From: Methanomassiliicoccales archaeon
GTDB lineage: Archaea; Thermoplasmatota; Thermoplasmata; Methanomassiliicoccales; JACIVX01
Reading direction: 5' to 3'
Length of the DNA stretch: 57,035 nucleotides
Assembly (NCBI GenBank): GCA_029907465.1
Contig: JARYLV010000001.1
Location: forward strand, 140,923 to 197,957
This document shows, piece after piece, positions 9,305 through 17,622 of the stretch. The position numbers were made by a program, and so were the translations under genes. A model generated the notes under the pieces. That model was given only the letters and a program-made list of their open reading frames with translations. It was not told the origin of the DNA and ran no database searches. Within the stretch, counting starts at the first letter, position 1. Every line of letters begins with the position of its first letter.

Positions 9305-10173
9305 AAGGGGAGGCATTTGCTCACGGAGCTGCGACAATCGTCAATGCGATCGCTACGGGCAAAGGAGCGGCGTTTGGCATCGGCCTAAAGACATGGGCAG
9401 AAGTGGAGATAGTCCATGGGGATGGCGTTGTCGCGGAAATTGAGGGGTTCGGGCACGAGGACACAACGTTGATTAGAAAATGCGTTGAAGCGGTGCTCGC
9501 CCGTTACTTCCCTAGAAAGGGACTTGGGGCGAAGGTGAGAACGAGGTCTGAGATCCCGATCTCTAGGGGACTGAAGAGCAGTAGCGCGGCAGCTAATGCC
9601 GTCATTTTCGCAACACTGAGGGCTATCGGGGCGGAGTACGAAAGTCTCGAAGCGATTAAGATCGGAACGAAATGTGCAATTGAATCTGGCGTTTCGATCA
9701 CAGGCGCACTCGACGACGCCTGCGCTTCCTTTTACGGTGGAGTTGTGATCACAGACAACAACAAGGGGACGATCATCAAAAGAGATTCGATGCCTGATGG
9801 TTTGAAGGTTCTGATCCATGTACCAGATTTTCAGATCAGAAAAAACCGCCTGCCGCTCGATAGTATCAGATCGATAAGAAATATCGTGGAACTCGCATAT
9901 GAGCGTGCGCTTGCTGGTGATTATTTCACAGCTATGACTCTCAATGGACTTGCTTACGGCGCCGCACTCAATATCGGTCAAGAAATTGCGATCAGGGCAT
10001 TAAGCAAGGGAGCGAAAGCCGCTGGTTTGTCTGGGACGGGACCAGCGACTGTTATTCTAATTGAGGAGGAACAGCTTGATGACTTTCTTGGGGATTTCGA
10101 AGATGTGAAGTTTATTGTGACCGACATTTATAATGGAGAGCTGCATACTCAGGAAAAGGGAGATCAGCGATGA
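9301..10173 (+). CDS. aroK: Shikimate kinase, archaeal GHMP type
   Basis: Archaeal shikimate kinase of the GHMP superfamily (290 aa), unrelated to bacterial AroK. The ATP loop is ISRGLKSSSAAANA (about 87-100), and a C-terminal motif AAGLSGTGPATVIL is present. The frame is open 60 bases further up, but ATG 9301 overlaps the aroDE stop as ATGA and gives the family's standard N-terminus (MKGEAFAHGAATIVNAIATG). It phosphorylates shikimate at O3. It overlaps the EPSP synthase gene by four bases. Confidence 0.95.
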   Translation: MKGEAFAHGAATIVNAIATGKGAAFGIGLKTWAEVEIVHGDGVVAEIEGFGHEDTTLIRKCVEAVLARYFPRKGLGAKVRTRSEIPISRGLKSSSAAANAVIFATLRAIGAEYESLEAIKIGTKCAIESGVSITGALDDACASFYGGVVITDNNKGTIIKRDSMPDGLKVLIHVPDFQIRKNRLPLDSIRSIRNIVELAYERALAGDYFTAMTLNGLAYGAALNIGQEIAIRALSKGAKAAGLSGTGPATVILIEEEQLDDFLGDFEDVKFIVTDIYNGELHTQEKGDQR

Positions 10174-11438
10174 AACTTCTTGTTAAGCCATCAACGGTTG
10201 ACGGCACAATTCCGTCATCGCCCTCAAAGAGTTATACGCACAGAGCGATGGTTCTTGCTCAACTAGCTAACGGCACGTCAACGCTGAGGCGCGTTCTGCT
10301 GAGTGGCGATACAATCGCGACGTTGCGTGCGATCCAGCTACTTGGTGCTGAGGTAACTGTTACGGGCGATATTTGCACGGTGAAAGGCGGGGAATTCGTA
10401 TGTCCTGAAGATGTTATCGATGTTGAGAACTCGGGAACAACGATTAGACTCATTGCTGGCGTCGCTTCGCTATTACCATGCATCACCATACTGACAGGGG
10501 ACGAGTCTATACGCCAGAGACCAATGCAGCCATTGATTGATGCGTTAACAGAGATGGGGGTCTATTGCGTCTCCACGAGAGGCGATGGTCGCGCACCGCT
10601 CGTCATCAGAGGGCCAAATCATGGAAAAGTCGCACATATCAGGGGGGATGTGAGTTCCCAATTCATTTCGTCACTGCTCATCTCTTCGCCGCTCAAGGAG
10701 GTTGATACTGATATTATCTTGACGACACCCTTGAAGTCCAGACCGTATGTCGAGATCACGATCGAGATGATGAAAAGGTTCGGCGGCGAATGCTATGAAT
10801 CACGAGAGGGATTCCACGTCCCAGGGGACCAGGAATACAAGCCTTGTGATTATACGATACCTGGCGATTATTCCTCTGCCGCTTTTCCACTTGTTGCAGG
10901 TGCATTAGCTGGTACAGTCACAGTTACGGGCCTCGACCTTGGGGACCGTCAAGGGGATAAGTTGATCCTCGATATACTTGAACAGTTCGGGGCATATGTG
11001 GAACGGCAACCTTCAAAGGTCACCGTTTCGGCCGGCGAACTCAAAGGAATAGATATTGATATGTCCAATTCACCAGATCTGTTCCCAATCGTCTCCGTAC
11101 TTGCGGCTGTTGCAAAAGGAGAGACGAATCTTTATAATGCTGAACACGTCCGACTGAAGGAAAGCGACAGGATCAGCACGACTGTGAGTTTCCTCAGATC
11201 CATGGGAGCACATATTGATGAGAGGAGGGACGGTTGTCTGATACGAGGACCGAACAAATTGCGCGGTGCGGTTATCAATTCTCACAGCGACCATAGGATT
11301 CTCATGGCAGCCGCCATAGCGGGTCTTGTCGCAGACGGTGAAACGATCATTACAGACGGGAAGTGCTACGAGGTCTCGTATCCGTCATTCATCAATGACA
11401 TGCGCGCCCTCGGCGCTTCAATGGAGTTGATCGAATGA
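10170..11438 (+). CDS. aroA: 3-phosphoshikimate 1-carboxyvinyltransferase (EPSP synthase)
   Basis: EPSP synthase (422 aa), joining phosphoenolpyruvate to shikimate 3-phosphate. Hallmarks are SPSKSYTHRAM near the N-terminus, NSGTTIRL near residue 90, the GDVSSQFISSLL substrate segment, the catalytic HVRLKESDRI near residue 325, and NSHSDHRILMAAAIAGL near the end. It has four-base overlaps with shikimate kinase and aroC. The NSGTT loop has the usual Gly of glyphosate-sensitive forms; sensitivity itself cannot be judged. Confidence 0.97.
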   Translation: MKLLVKPSTVDGTIPSSPSKSYTHRAMVLAQLANGTSTLRRVLLSGDTIATLRAIQLLGAEVTVTGDICTVKGGEFVCPEDVIDVENSGTTIRLIAGVASLLPCITILTGDESIRQRPMQPLIDALTEMGVYCVSTRGDGRAPLVIRGPNHGKVAHIRGDVSSQFISSLLISSPLKEVDTDIILTTPLKSRPYVEITIEMMKRFGGECYESREGFHVPGDQEYKPCDYTIPGDYSSAAFPLVAGALAGTVTVTGLDLGDRQGDKLILDILEQFGAYVERQPSKVTVSAGELKGIDIDMSNSPDLFPIVSVLAAVAKGETNLYNAEHVRLKESDRISTTVSFLRSMGAHIDERRDGCLIRGPNKLRGAVINSHSDHRILMAAAIAGLVADGETIITDGKCYEVSYPSFINDMRALGASMELIE

Positions 11439-12511
11439 ACACCATCGGTACCCTCTTCAGGCTCACCCTTTTCGGAACGAGTCATGGACCTTGCATCGGA
11501 TGTGTAGTTGATGGTTGTCCGCCAGGACTAAGCATTGACGAAGAGACAATCCAGAAGGAGCTCGAATTGCGGAAACCTGACACCGAAGTTGGGACAACAA
11601 GAACGGAAGACGATAGTGTTCAAATCCTTTCTGGCATTATCAATGGAATTACAACAGGTGCCCCGATTACGCTGACCCTAGTGAACAAGGATACTGATAG
11701 CTCAAAATACGAAATCTTCAGGAGAATACCAAGACCAGGGCATGCTGATTATCCTGCGCTGATGAAATACGGAAGATTTCATGATCTTCGGGGGGGAGGC
11801 CAATTTTCAGGCCGAATGACGGTTGCAATTGTCGCGGCTGGTGCCATCGCAAAAATATTGCTCAGACAGATCGATGTAAGTATCGCGGCATACACACAAT
11901 CTATTGGAAAGATTGTTGATAATGATGAGCACTCCTTTGACGACATTCTCAACGAACGCGTGAAGAATTCTATCAGGGCAGCCAGTAGTAGATACGCCGA
12001 TTTAATGAAAAAAGAGATCCTGGAAGCAAAAGAAGATGGAGATAGCGTGGGCGGCGTTGTTAAGTGTATTGTCGTCGGGCTCCCAGTCGGTGTCGGCGAG
12101 CCGTTCTTCGATACTCTAGAGGGGGAGCTTGCAAAAATGATATTTGCAATCCCAGCCGTCAGGGGGATCGAGTTCGGAGCCGGCTTCAGAGCCGCGATGA
12201 TGAGGGGTTCGGAGCATAACGATCCCTATGTGATCGAAAAAGGCAGGATCTCGACCCTGTCAAACAATTCTGGCGGCGTTCTAGGAGGTTTATCGGTAGG
12301 AACACCGCTCGTATTCAGAGTGGCATTCAAGCCGACATCCTCAATCAAGAAAAAACAACAGAGCATCGATATCGATAGGCTCGAGCCAGCAACCCTAAAG
12401 ATCGAAGGAAGACATGACCCCTGCGTCGTGCCGAGGGCGGTTGCCGTCGTCGAAGCGGCAACGGCAATTACCCTAGCAGATCTGTGCATGCGAGGTGGTT
12501 TCATTGACTAA
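11435..12511 (+). CDS. aroC: Chorismate synthase
   Basis: FMN-dependent chorismate synthase (358 aa). The signatures are FRLTLFGTSHGPCIGCVVDG at the N-terminus, RPGHADYPALMKYG (with DLRGGGQFSGRMT after it) near residue 110, and HDPCVVPRAVAVVEAA near the end. It removes phosphate from EPSP to give chorismate. It overlaps aroA by four bases. Its stop (TAA 12509-12511) lies just past the TTG start of the chorismate mutase-tyrA gene, so coupling continues. Confidence 0.97.
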   Translation: MNTIGTLFRLTLFGTSHGPCIGCVVDGCPPGLSIDEETIQKELELRKPDTEVGTTRTEDDSVQILSGIINGITTGAPITLTLVNKDTDSSKYEIFRRIPRPGHADYPALMKYGRFHDLRGGGQFSGRMTVAIVAAGAIAKILLRQIDVSIAAYTQSIGKIVDNDEHSFDDILNERVKNSIRAASSRYADLMKKEILEAKEDGDSVGGVVKCIVVGLPVGVGEPFFDTLEGELAKMIFAIPAVRGIEFGAGFRAAMMRGSEHNDPYVIEKGRISTLSNNSGGVLGGLSVGTPLVFRVAFKPTSSIKKKQQSIDIDRLEPATLKIEGRHDPCVVPRAVAVVEAATAITLADLCMRGGFID

Positions 12512-13580
12512 CCAACTTGACCAGCTCCGACAGCGGATCGAAGAAATTGACAATGGTATTATGAAACTCATAACTGAGAGAATCGAAGTGGGAAAGGAGA
12601 TTGGGCGCATTAAGCTCCAGAACGCAATACCTTTGCGAAATGAAGAAATCGAAGAAAAGGTCGTTTCAAGATACGTTAACTGGGCTTCGAAGATTGGTAT
12701 TAGCGAAAATTCAGCGCGAAATTTATCCTCCATTCTTATCGGTGAAACGATAGAGGCGCAGTGCAAGGCGATCAGGAGCGAGAAGTCTTCGAGTGTCCTC
12801 GTTGTCGGTGGCGCAGGGAAGATGGGAAGATGGCTTTCTAAATATCTTGCCGCCAGAGGACACCGTATCATCGTTCACGATAAGATCAAAAGCGAGCTAT
12901 TTCCATCTGTTGAGAGAATCGATGATATCGTCCAAAATGTAGATTTTGTAATAATCGCGACACCGATCTCGACGGTTGAGAGTTGCTTGAAGGAAATCAT
13001 CGCTGGAGAACCTAAGGGGGTCATCTTCGACATTGCCTCAATCAAAACTCCGATCATCAATTCACTCAAAGACGCAGCGAAAAGGGGATACGCTGTTTGC
13101 AGCGTTCATCCGATGTTCGGGCCGAGTACAAGTTCAATCTGGGACAAGAATATTATTGTCTGCGATTGTGGTTCAAGGGAAGCGGTTGAGGCGGCCGTTG
13201 ATCTGATCGGAAGGTCGACTGCGAGAATTATCAGAATGCCGATAGATGAGCATGATCCGCTAATGGCTTATGTACTCGGCATGAGTCATGCGATCAACAT
13301 CGCATTCATCAGCGCACTTGAAAAAAGCGGATACAAAGCGAAGATGCTAGAAAGTGTTGCATCAACGACTTTCGAAAAACAGTTAGCCACAAGCAGAGAC
13401 GTGGCAAATGAAAATGCTCATCTCTATTTTGAAATCCAGCACTTTAACCCATACAATGTCACGGTCATTGATCAACTCATTCAATCACTCGAAGAGATCA
13501 AAATAGCTGGATTGAACGAGGATCGAACTACATTCCTCAATATCATGAAAAATGGACGCAAATTTTTGGGAGGCGAGTGA
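12504..13580 (+). CDS. tyrA: Chorismate mutase / prephenate dehydrogenase fusion
   Basis: T-protein-like fusion (358 aa). Residues 1 to about 90 are an AroQ-type chorismate mutase (LDQLRQRIEEIDNGIMKLI, then a helix with RNEEIEEKV). Residues about 97-358 are prephenate dehydrogenase with the NAD loop VGGAGKMGRW (101-110) and SVHPMFGPS. The frame is open from GTG 12495, but GAGGTGG (12492-12498) is spaced properly for TTG 12504. It makes 4-hydroxyphenylpyruvate for tyrosine. Asd begins directly after its stop. PheA further along lacks a mutase domain and may depend on this one. Confidence 0.94.
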   Translation: MTNQLDQLRQRIEEIDNGIMKLITERIEVGKEIGRIKLQNAIPLRNEEIEEKVVSRYVNWASKIGISENSARNLSSILIGETIEAQCKAIRSEKSSSVLVVGGAGKMGRWLSKYLAARGHRIIVHDKIKSELFPSVERIDDIVQNVDFVIIATPISTVESCLKEIIAGEPKGVIFDIASIKTPIINSLKDAAKRGYAVCSVHPMFGPSTSSIWDKNIIVCDCGSREAVEAAVDLIGRSTARIIRMPIDEHDPLMAYVLGMSHAINIAFISALEKSGYKAKMLESVASTTFEKQLATSRDVANENAHLYFEIQHFNPYNVTVIDQLIQSLEEIKIAGLNEDRTTFLNIMKNGRKFLGGE

Positions 13581-14645
13581 ATGGACAAAATCGAAGTTGC
13601 CGTGCTAGGTGCGACTGGTATGATAGGCCAGCGGTTTGTTCAGCTTTTGGAGGACCATCCATATTTCGAAATCAGGGGGCTATACGCCTCAGAACGCTCA
13701 GAGGGCAAGAAGCTTGCGGAAGTGTTAAAACTGAAAGACTATACATTCAAAGAAGAGACCCTCGAAATGGTTGTGGAGCAGATTGATGTTGATAAAATCG
13801 CGAAAGATGTGAGGTTGGCGTTTAGTGGACTGCCTAGCGATATCGCAAAGGAGTATGAGGCGTCCCTTGCATCGAAAGGAGTTGCTGTCTTCTCCAATGC
13901 CGCTTCTCATAGAATGAGGGACGATGTACCCCTTTTGATTCCAGAAGTCAACCCGGACCATCTCGCATTGATTGAGAGGCAGCAAACCTACAAAGATGGC
14001 GGCTACATTGTGACAAATCCAAATTGTTCGACGACTGGCCTTGCGCTTCCACTCAAGGCAATCGATGACGCATTCGGTATAGATTTGGTTGTCGTTTCCA
14101 CCTACCAGGCCGTTTCTGGCGCTGGTTACCCCGGCGTTCCTTCACTCGATATCCTCGGGAACATTATCCCTTTTATCAAGAACGAGGAGGAAAAGATGGA
14201 GAGTGAAATCCTCAAACTCCTCGGAAAACTGACAGATCAAGGTGTAAGATTCGCTGATTTCGAGGTTCTCGCGAACTGTGCGAGAGTGCCGGTCATTGAC
14301 GGTCACCTGGAATCAGTGACACTTAAGTTGAAAACGAGTCCCACACTGGAGGAATTTAGGGACGCCCTCGAAAGGTTTACGAGTGAAGCACAGCGACTTA
14401 ACCTCCCAACGATTCCGCGCGTCCCCATTGTCGTAAGAACGGAGATGGACAGACCTCAACCGTTGATGGACGCTTATGCAGGAGAACCTCGAAGAGCAAG
14501 AGGAATGGTTGTAACGGTCGGGAGGATTCGAAAAAAGAATAATTATTACAAGATGTTCATTCTCTCACATAATACCATAAGAGGTGGTGCAGGCGGATCA
14601 GTTTCAAATGCCGAGCTCGCGTATGCGAAGAAAATGCTTTTCTGA
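13581..14645 (+). CDS. asd: Aspartate-semialdehyde dehydrogenase
   Basis: Asd (354 aa) reduces aspartyl phosphate to aspartate semialdehyde. The NADP loop GATGMIGQRFVQLL (10-23) and the active-site NPNCSTTG with Cys149 are clear, as is SGAGYPGVPS. Length and motifs fit the archaeal/fungal-type branch. Its ATG follows the tyrA stop without a gap. The placement is telling: the product feeds ADH synthase at the head of this operon and the COG1900 homocysteine pathway just downstream; the matching aspartokinase lies near 24.4 kb. Confidence 0.96.
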   Translation: MDKIEVAVLGATGMIGQRFVQLLEDHPYFEIRGLYASERSEGKKLAEVLKLKDYTFKEETLEMVVEQIDVDKIAKDVRLAFSGLPSDIAKEYEASLASKGVAVFSNAASHRMRDDVPLLIPEVNPDHLALIERQQTYKDGGYIVTNPNCSTTGLALPLKAIDDAFGIDLVVVSTYQAVSGAGYPGVPSLDILGNIIPFIKNEEEKMESEILKLLGKLTDQGVRFADFEVLANCARVPVIDGHLESVTLKLKTSPTLEEFRDALERFTSEAQRLNLPTIPRVPIVVRTEMDRPQPLMDAYAGEPRRARGMVVTVGRIRKKNNYYKMFILSHNTIRGGAGGSVSNAELAYAKKMLF

Positions 14646-14660
14646 TGAGGCGCACAAAGG

Positions 14661-14669
14661 TATAAATCT
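14661..14669 (+). promoter_or_regulatory. TATA box of the homocysteine operon
   Basis: TATAAATCT lies in the 72-base gap between asd and the COG1900 gene. It predicts a start near 14690, with a leader containing GGTGAT before ATG 14718. The homocysteine genes can therefore be expressed separately from the aro-asd operon. Confidence 0.6.
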
Positions 14670-14717
14670 TAACAATTGTTACCACTATTTTATCTACGCT
14701 GACCAAGCGGTGATTTA

Positions 14718-15881
14718 ATGACGAGAACCTACGAAGAAATCAATGAGAAAATTAAAAAAGGCGACGTCGTGGTGATGACCGCAGAAGAGGTCATTAAGGT
14801 CGTCGAAAGTCAAGGGCTAGAAAGTGCAACGAAAGAAGTCGATGTGGTCACGACAGGCACTTTCGGTGCTATGTGCTCGTCAGGTGCTTTTCTCAACTTC
14901 GGCCATTCAGAACCTCCGATAAAGATGCAAAAGGTGTGGCTCAATGGCGTTCCCGCTTATACAGGACTCGCCGCCGTGGATGCTTATATCGGGGCAACCG
15001 AACTCAAGGAAAACGGAGATCTGGATTACGGTGGCGCGCATGTCATAGAGGAATTAATTGCGGGGAAACCCGTTTACCTCAGGGCAACTGCCTACGGAAC
15101 GGATTGCTATCCTAGGCGTAGCATTGAAACATACATCTCCCTGAAAACGATCAACCAGGCGTATCTCTATAACCCGAGGAATGCGTATCAGAACTACGCA
15201 GTCGCGACGAATTCATCAGACACTACTCTTTTCACGTATATGGGGAAGCTCCTGCCGAACTATGGCAATGCGACGTTTAGCAGTGCTGGGCAGCTTTCCC
15301 CATTGCTCAAAGATCCGCTCTGCAGGACGATTGGAATAGGCACAAGGATTTTCATTGGCGGGGCAAAAGGATTCGTTGCATGGGAAGGCACACAATACAA
15401 CACCACGGTTCCGACAAAAAATGGCGTGCCGTTGCGACCTGGAAGGACACTTGCCGTCATTGGTGATATGAAAGAGATGTCAACAGAGTTCATCAGGGCA
15501 CTTTATTTCCACCGTTATGGCGTCTCCCTCGCTGTTGGCATCGGTGTACCGATTCCAATTTTGGACCAGGAAGTCATGAAATTTGCATCCCTCAGCGACA
15601 AGGATCTCTTTGCGCCTGTGCTTGATTATTCACTTCAATCAAGGAACAGAAAGCCGCTGAAAGAGGTCAGTTATGCGGAATTGAGGAGCGGGTCGATCGA
15701 GCTCTTTGGAAAGAAAGTGAGAACTTCATCCCTCTCAAGCTACTACAAGGCAAGGGTTATAGCGGAGAAGTTGAAGAAGATGATTGAAGAAGGGGAATTC
15801 CTGATTTCTAGACCAGTTCAGCCATTGCCAGAGGAGCGATCGTTCAAACCGCTCGACATCAGGTCGAAAGAGGAGGTGTGA
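14718..15881 (+). CDS. Homocysteine biosynthesis protein, COG1900 (DUF39)
   Basis: Core protein of the archaeal route that builds homocysteine from aspartate semialdehyde and sulfide (MA1821 family, known from Methanosarcina work). Two conserved cysteines are visible: Cys53 in TGTFGAMCSSGAF and Cys130 in AYGTDCYPRR. Other family stretches are LNFGHSEPPIKM and FIGGAKGFVAWEGTQ. At 387 aa it has the DUF39 domain but no C-terminal CBS-domain pair, which some relatives carry. The next gene starts across its stop. The ferredoxin and UPF0280 partners follow immediately. Confidence 0.9.
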   Translation: MTRTYEEINEKIKKGDVVVMTAEEVIKVVESQGLESATKEVDVVTTGTFGAMCSSGAFLNFGHSEPPIKMQKVWLNGVPAYTGLAAVDAYIGATELKENGDLDYGGAHVIEELIAGKPVYLRATAYGTDCYPRRSIETYISLKTINQAYLYNPRNAYQNYAVATNSSDTTLFTYMGKLLPNYGNATFSSAGQLSPLLKDPLCRTIGIGTRIFIGGAKGFVAWEGTQYNTTVPTKNGVPLRPGRTLAVIGDMKEMSTEFIRALYFHRYGVSLAVGIGVPIPILDQEVMKFASLSDKDLFAPVLDYSLQSRNRKPLKEVSYAELRSGSIELFGKKVRTSSLSSYYKARVIAEKLKKMIEEGEFLISRPVQPLPEERSFKPLDIRSKEEV

Positions 15882-15883
15882 TC

Positions 15884-16291
15884 ATGGTGAAGAAAAAATA
15901 CCTCCTGAGCTTCACACCTGCGATCGTCAACGAGCCAATTACGTACAAGATGATCAAAGAATACGACCTCCTCGTCAATATTCTGCGCGCCGAGGTCAGC
16001 GAAAGAGGTGGAAGGCTTCTAATCGAAGTTGAGGGGAAACCCTCGCAGATGAACAAAGGAATTTCCTTTTTGAAGGATGCGGGTGTCGAGGTTAGGGAAC
16101 TGAACGAATACGTGAACAGGGATGAAGATCGTTGCACTAATTGCGGCGCTTGCCTCTCGATTTGTCCAGCCGACGCGTTTGAGATGGACAAGCAGACATG
16201 GAAAGTGCTTTTCAAAGGAGATCGATGCATCGCATGTGGCCTTTGCATCGATACCTGCCCACCGAGAGCAATGAAATTACGGATATGGTAA
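15884..16291 (+). CDS. NIL-domain 4Fe-4S ferredoxin (homocysteine pathway partner)
   Basis: A 135-aa protein in two parts. Residues 1 to about 78 form a NIL domain as in MetN-type transporters. Residues about 83-130 hold two 4Fe-4S motifs (CTNCGACLSICP and CIACGLCIDTCP). This NIL-Fer architecture is the known partner of COG1900 (MA1822) and is thought to handle electrons or sulfur in homocysteine formation. ATG 15884 is preferred to GTG 15878 because GAGGAGGTG (15870-15878) would otherwise include the start. It overlaps the UPF0280 gene by seven bases. Confidence 0.92.
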   Translation: MVKKKYLLSFTPAIVNEPITYKMIKEYDLLVNILRAEVSERGGRLLIEVEGKPSQMNKGISFLKDAGVEVRELNEYVNRDEDRCTNCGACLSICPADAFEMDKQTWKVLFKGDRCIACGLCIDTCPPRAMKLRIW

Positions 16292-17019
16292 CAAAGAAAC
16301 ATTTTGAAATCGGAGAGACGGCCGTTAACATCATTGCAGAAGAGCGTTTCATTCCTGCGGCAGAGGCCTCCATCTTTAACTCAAGAGAACAGATCATCCG
16401 CTTCGCGCTCTCGGACCCTTTTTTCCTTGTGACGCTCGAACCATATGAGCCGCCTTCGTCTGCTCCTCCAATTGTGAGGAGAATGTGCGAAGTTTCGAGA
16501 AGGGCTGGCGTAGGACCAATGGCGGCGGTTGCGGGCATTATTGCAGAAGAAGCTGTTAGGGCAATGGTGGCTGAAGGCGCAGATCACGCGATCGTCGACA
16601 ACGGCGGCGACATTGCAATGAAACTGAAAGTGCCAGTAGAAATCGGGATCTACGCAGGCGATCATTACAAAGGGAAGATCGGATTCAGATGCGAACCGAG
16701 AGAAGGAATCTTTGGCATCTGCACGTCCTCAGGAAAGGTAGGACACTCGATTTCATTTGGCATTTCTGACGCCGCCACAGTTGTTGCGGAAGATGTGGCC
16801 CTTGCAGACGCATGCGCGACACTTCTTGGTAATCTCATTAAATCGGATGATGAGGAAATTGTGCGAGCAGCACTAGACAAAGTTTGCTCGATAAATGGAG
16901 TTGAAGGGACGATGGTCATTGTGGGAGACAAAGTGGCACTCAAAGGCAAACTACCAAGGCTCATTAGGACAGATTTCTCCGAAAAAGCAATTTCGAGAAT
17001 TGAATTCGCGTTCAATTAA
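16285..17019 (+). CDS. UPF0280 family ApbE-like protein (COG2122)
   Basis: Protein of 244 aa from ATG 16285, which lies inside the ferredoxin's final codons; the frame extends further up but only through ferredoxin coding sequence. The family is distantly ApbE-like: GPMAAVAGIIAEEAVRAM and DHAIVDNGGDIAM are its signatures, and TSSGKVGHSISFG plus the alternating D/A stretch DAATVVAEDVALADACAT resemble flavin-transferase metal-site segments. A Methanosarcina member (MA1715) is reported to aid sulfide assimilation, consistent with its position as third gene here. Biochemical role remains unsettled. Confidence 0.9.
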   Translation: MVTKKHFEIGETAVNIIAEERFIPAAEASIFNSREQIIRFALSDPFFLVTLEPYEPPSSAPPIVRRMCEVSRRAGVGPMAAVAGIIAEEAVRAMVAEGADHAIVDNGGDIAMKLKVPVEIGIYAGDHYKGKIGFRCEPREGIFGICTSSGKVGHSISFGISDAATVVAEDVALADACATLLGNLIKSDDEEIVRAALDKVCSINGVEGTMVIVGDKVALKGKLPRLIRTDFSEKAISRIEFAFN

Positions 17020-17142
17020 ACGATTGACTGATAACTTGCATCAGTAAATAGATTCTGGCTTTGGGATGAAAACATCGCTCTTGAAGATTCTCATGTAAAA
17101 ATTAACGCAAAAAAATTAAAAAGGGGGAGCGAAAGGAAGCGC

Positions 17143-17553
17143 TCAGACGATGCGCTTCCCAGCTTCTTGAGAAGCACTCTGATTCCAGATTTCGATAGGT
17201 TCCAAAGTCCAGACGCCTCTCGCCGATAGATTCATCTTTGCAAGTCGCTCATTCATCGCATTGACTAACTGTCCAGACGTAAGGAAATCTTTAACCCTCG
17301 CTTTGATTTCATATGATTTCATACCGCTGACGAGAAGTATCGAGGCCGTTTCATTTTTCTTTTTCATCTCTTGTAGATTGTTGCTCGTTTTCTGCATAAG
17401 CACCGCTCCGACTGCGAGCGTATCAGGAGCTGGCGCAATGAGACTTCCTACATGGATTAAATGGACTGATCCTCTCGAATCCTTTGTCCCTAGAATCTTG
17501 GCTGTCGTTGGCTCGTTAATGATTTTCATTATTTCATCCGGGATTTGCACCAT
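17143..17553 (-). CDS. Pyridoxamine 5'-phosphate oxidase-like FMN-binding protein
   Basis: A 136-aa split-barrel protein of the PNPOx-like superfamily. The start (IPDEIMKIINEPTTAKILGT) and GSVHLIHVGSLIAPAPDTLAVG match the N-terminal strands of that fold. ATG 17553 is preceded by GAGAGGGTGA. These small members usually bind FMN, heme or F420 and are rarely true PdxH; this one is too short for certain assignment. It is divergent from the winged-helix regulator gene, 69 bases away, so the regulator may control it. Convergent with UPF0280 through an A/T-rich gap. Confidence 0.8.
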   Translation of the reverse strand: MVQIPDEIMKIINEPTTAKILGTKDSRGSVHLIHVGSLIAPAPDTLAVGAVLMQKTSNNLQEMKKKNETASILLVSGMKSYEIKARVKDFLTSGQLVNAMNERLAKMNLSARGVWTLEPIEIWNQSASQEAGKRIV

Positions 17554-17583
17554 TTTTTCACCCTCTCAGAGGAGTGTAATTCG

Positions 17584-17594
17584 AAATATATAAG
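17584..17594 (+). promoter_or_regulatory. TATA element between divergent genes
   Basis: AAATATATAAG reads as a TATA box on the plus strand (predicted start near 17616, seven bases before ATG 17623, so an almost leaderless mRNA). Because the core is nearly palindromic it could also serve the minus-strand PNPOx-like gene, although that start would fall inside its ribosome site. Confidence 0.5.
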
Positions 17595-17622
17595 TTTTAT
17601 TAATTAATACATTTCTATACCA

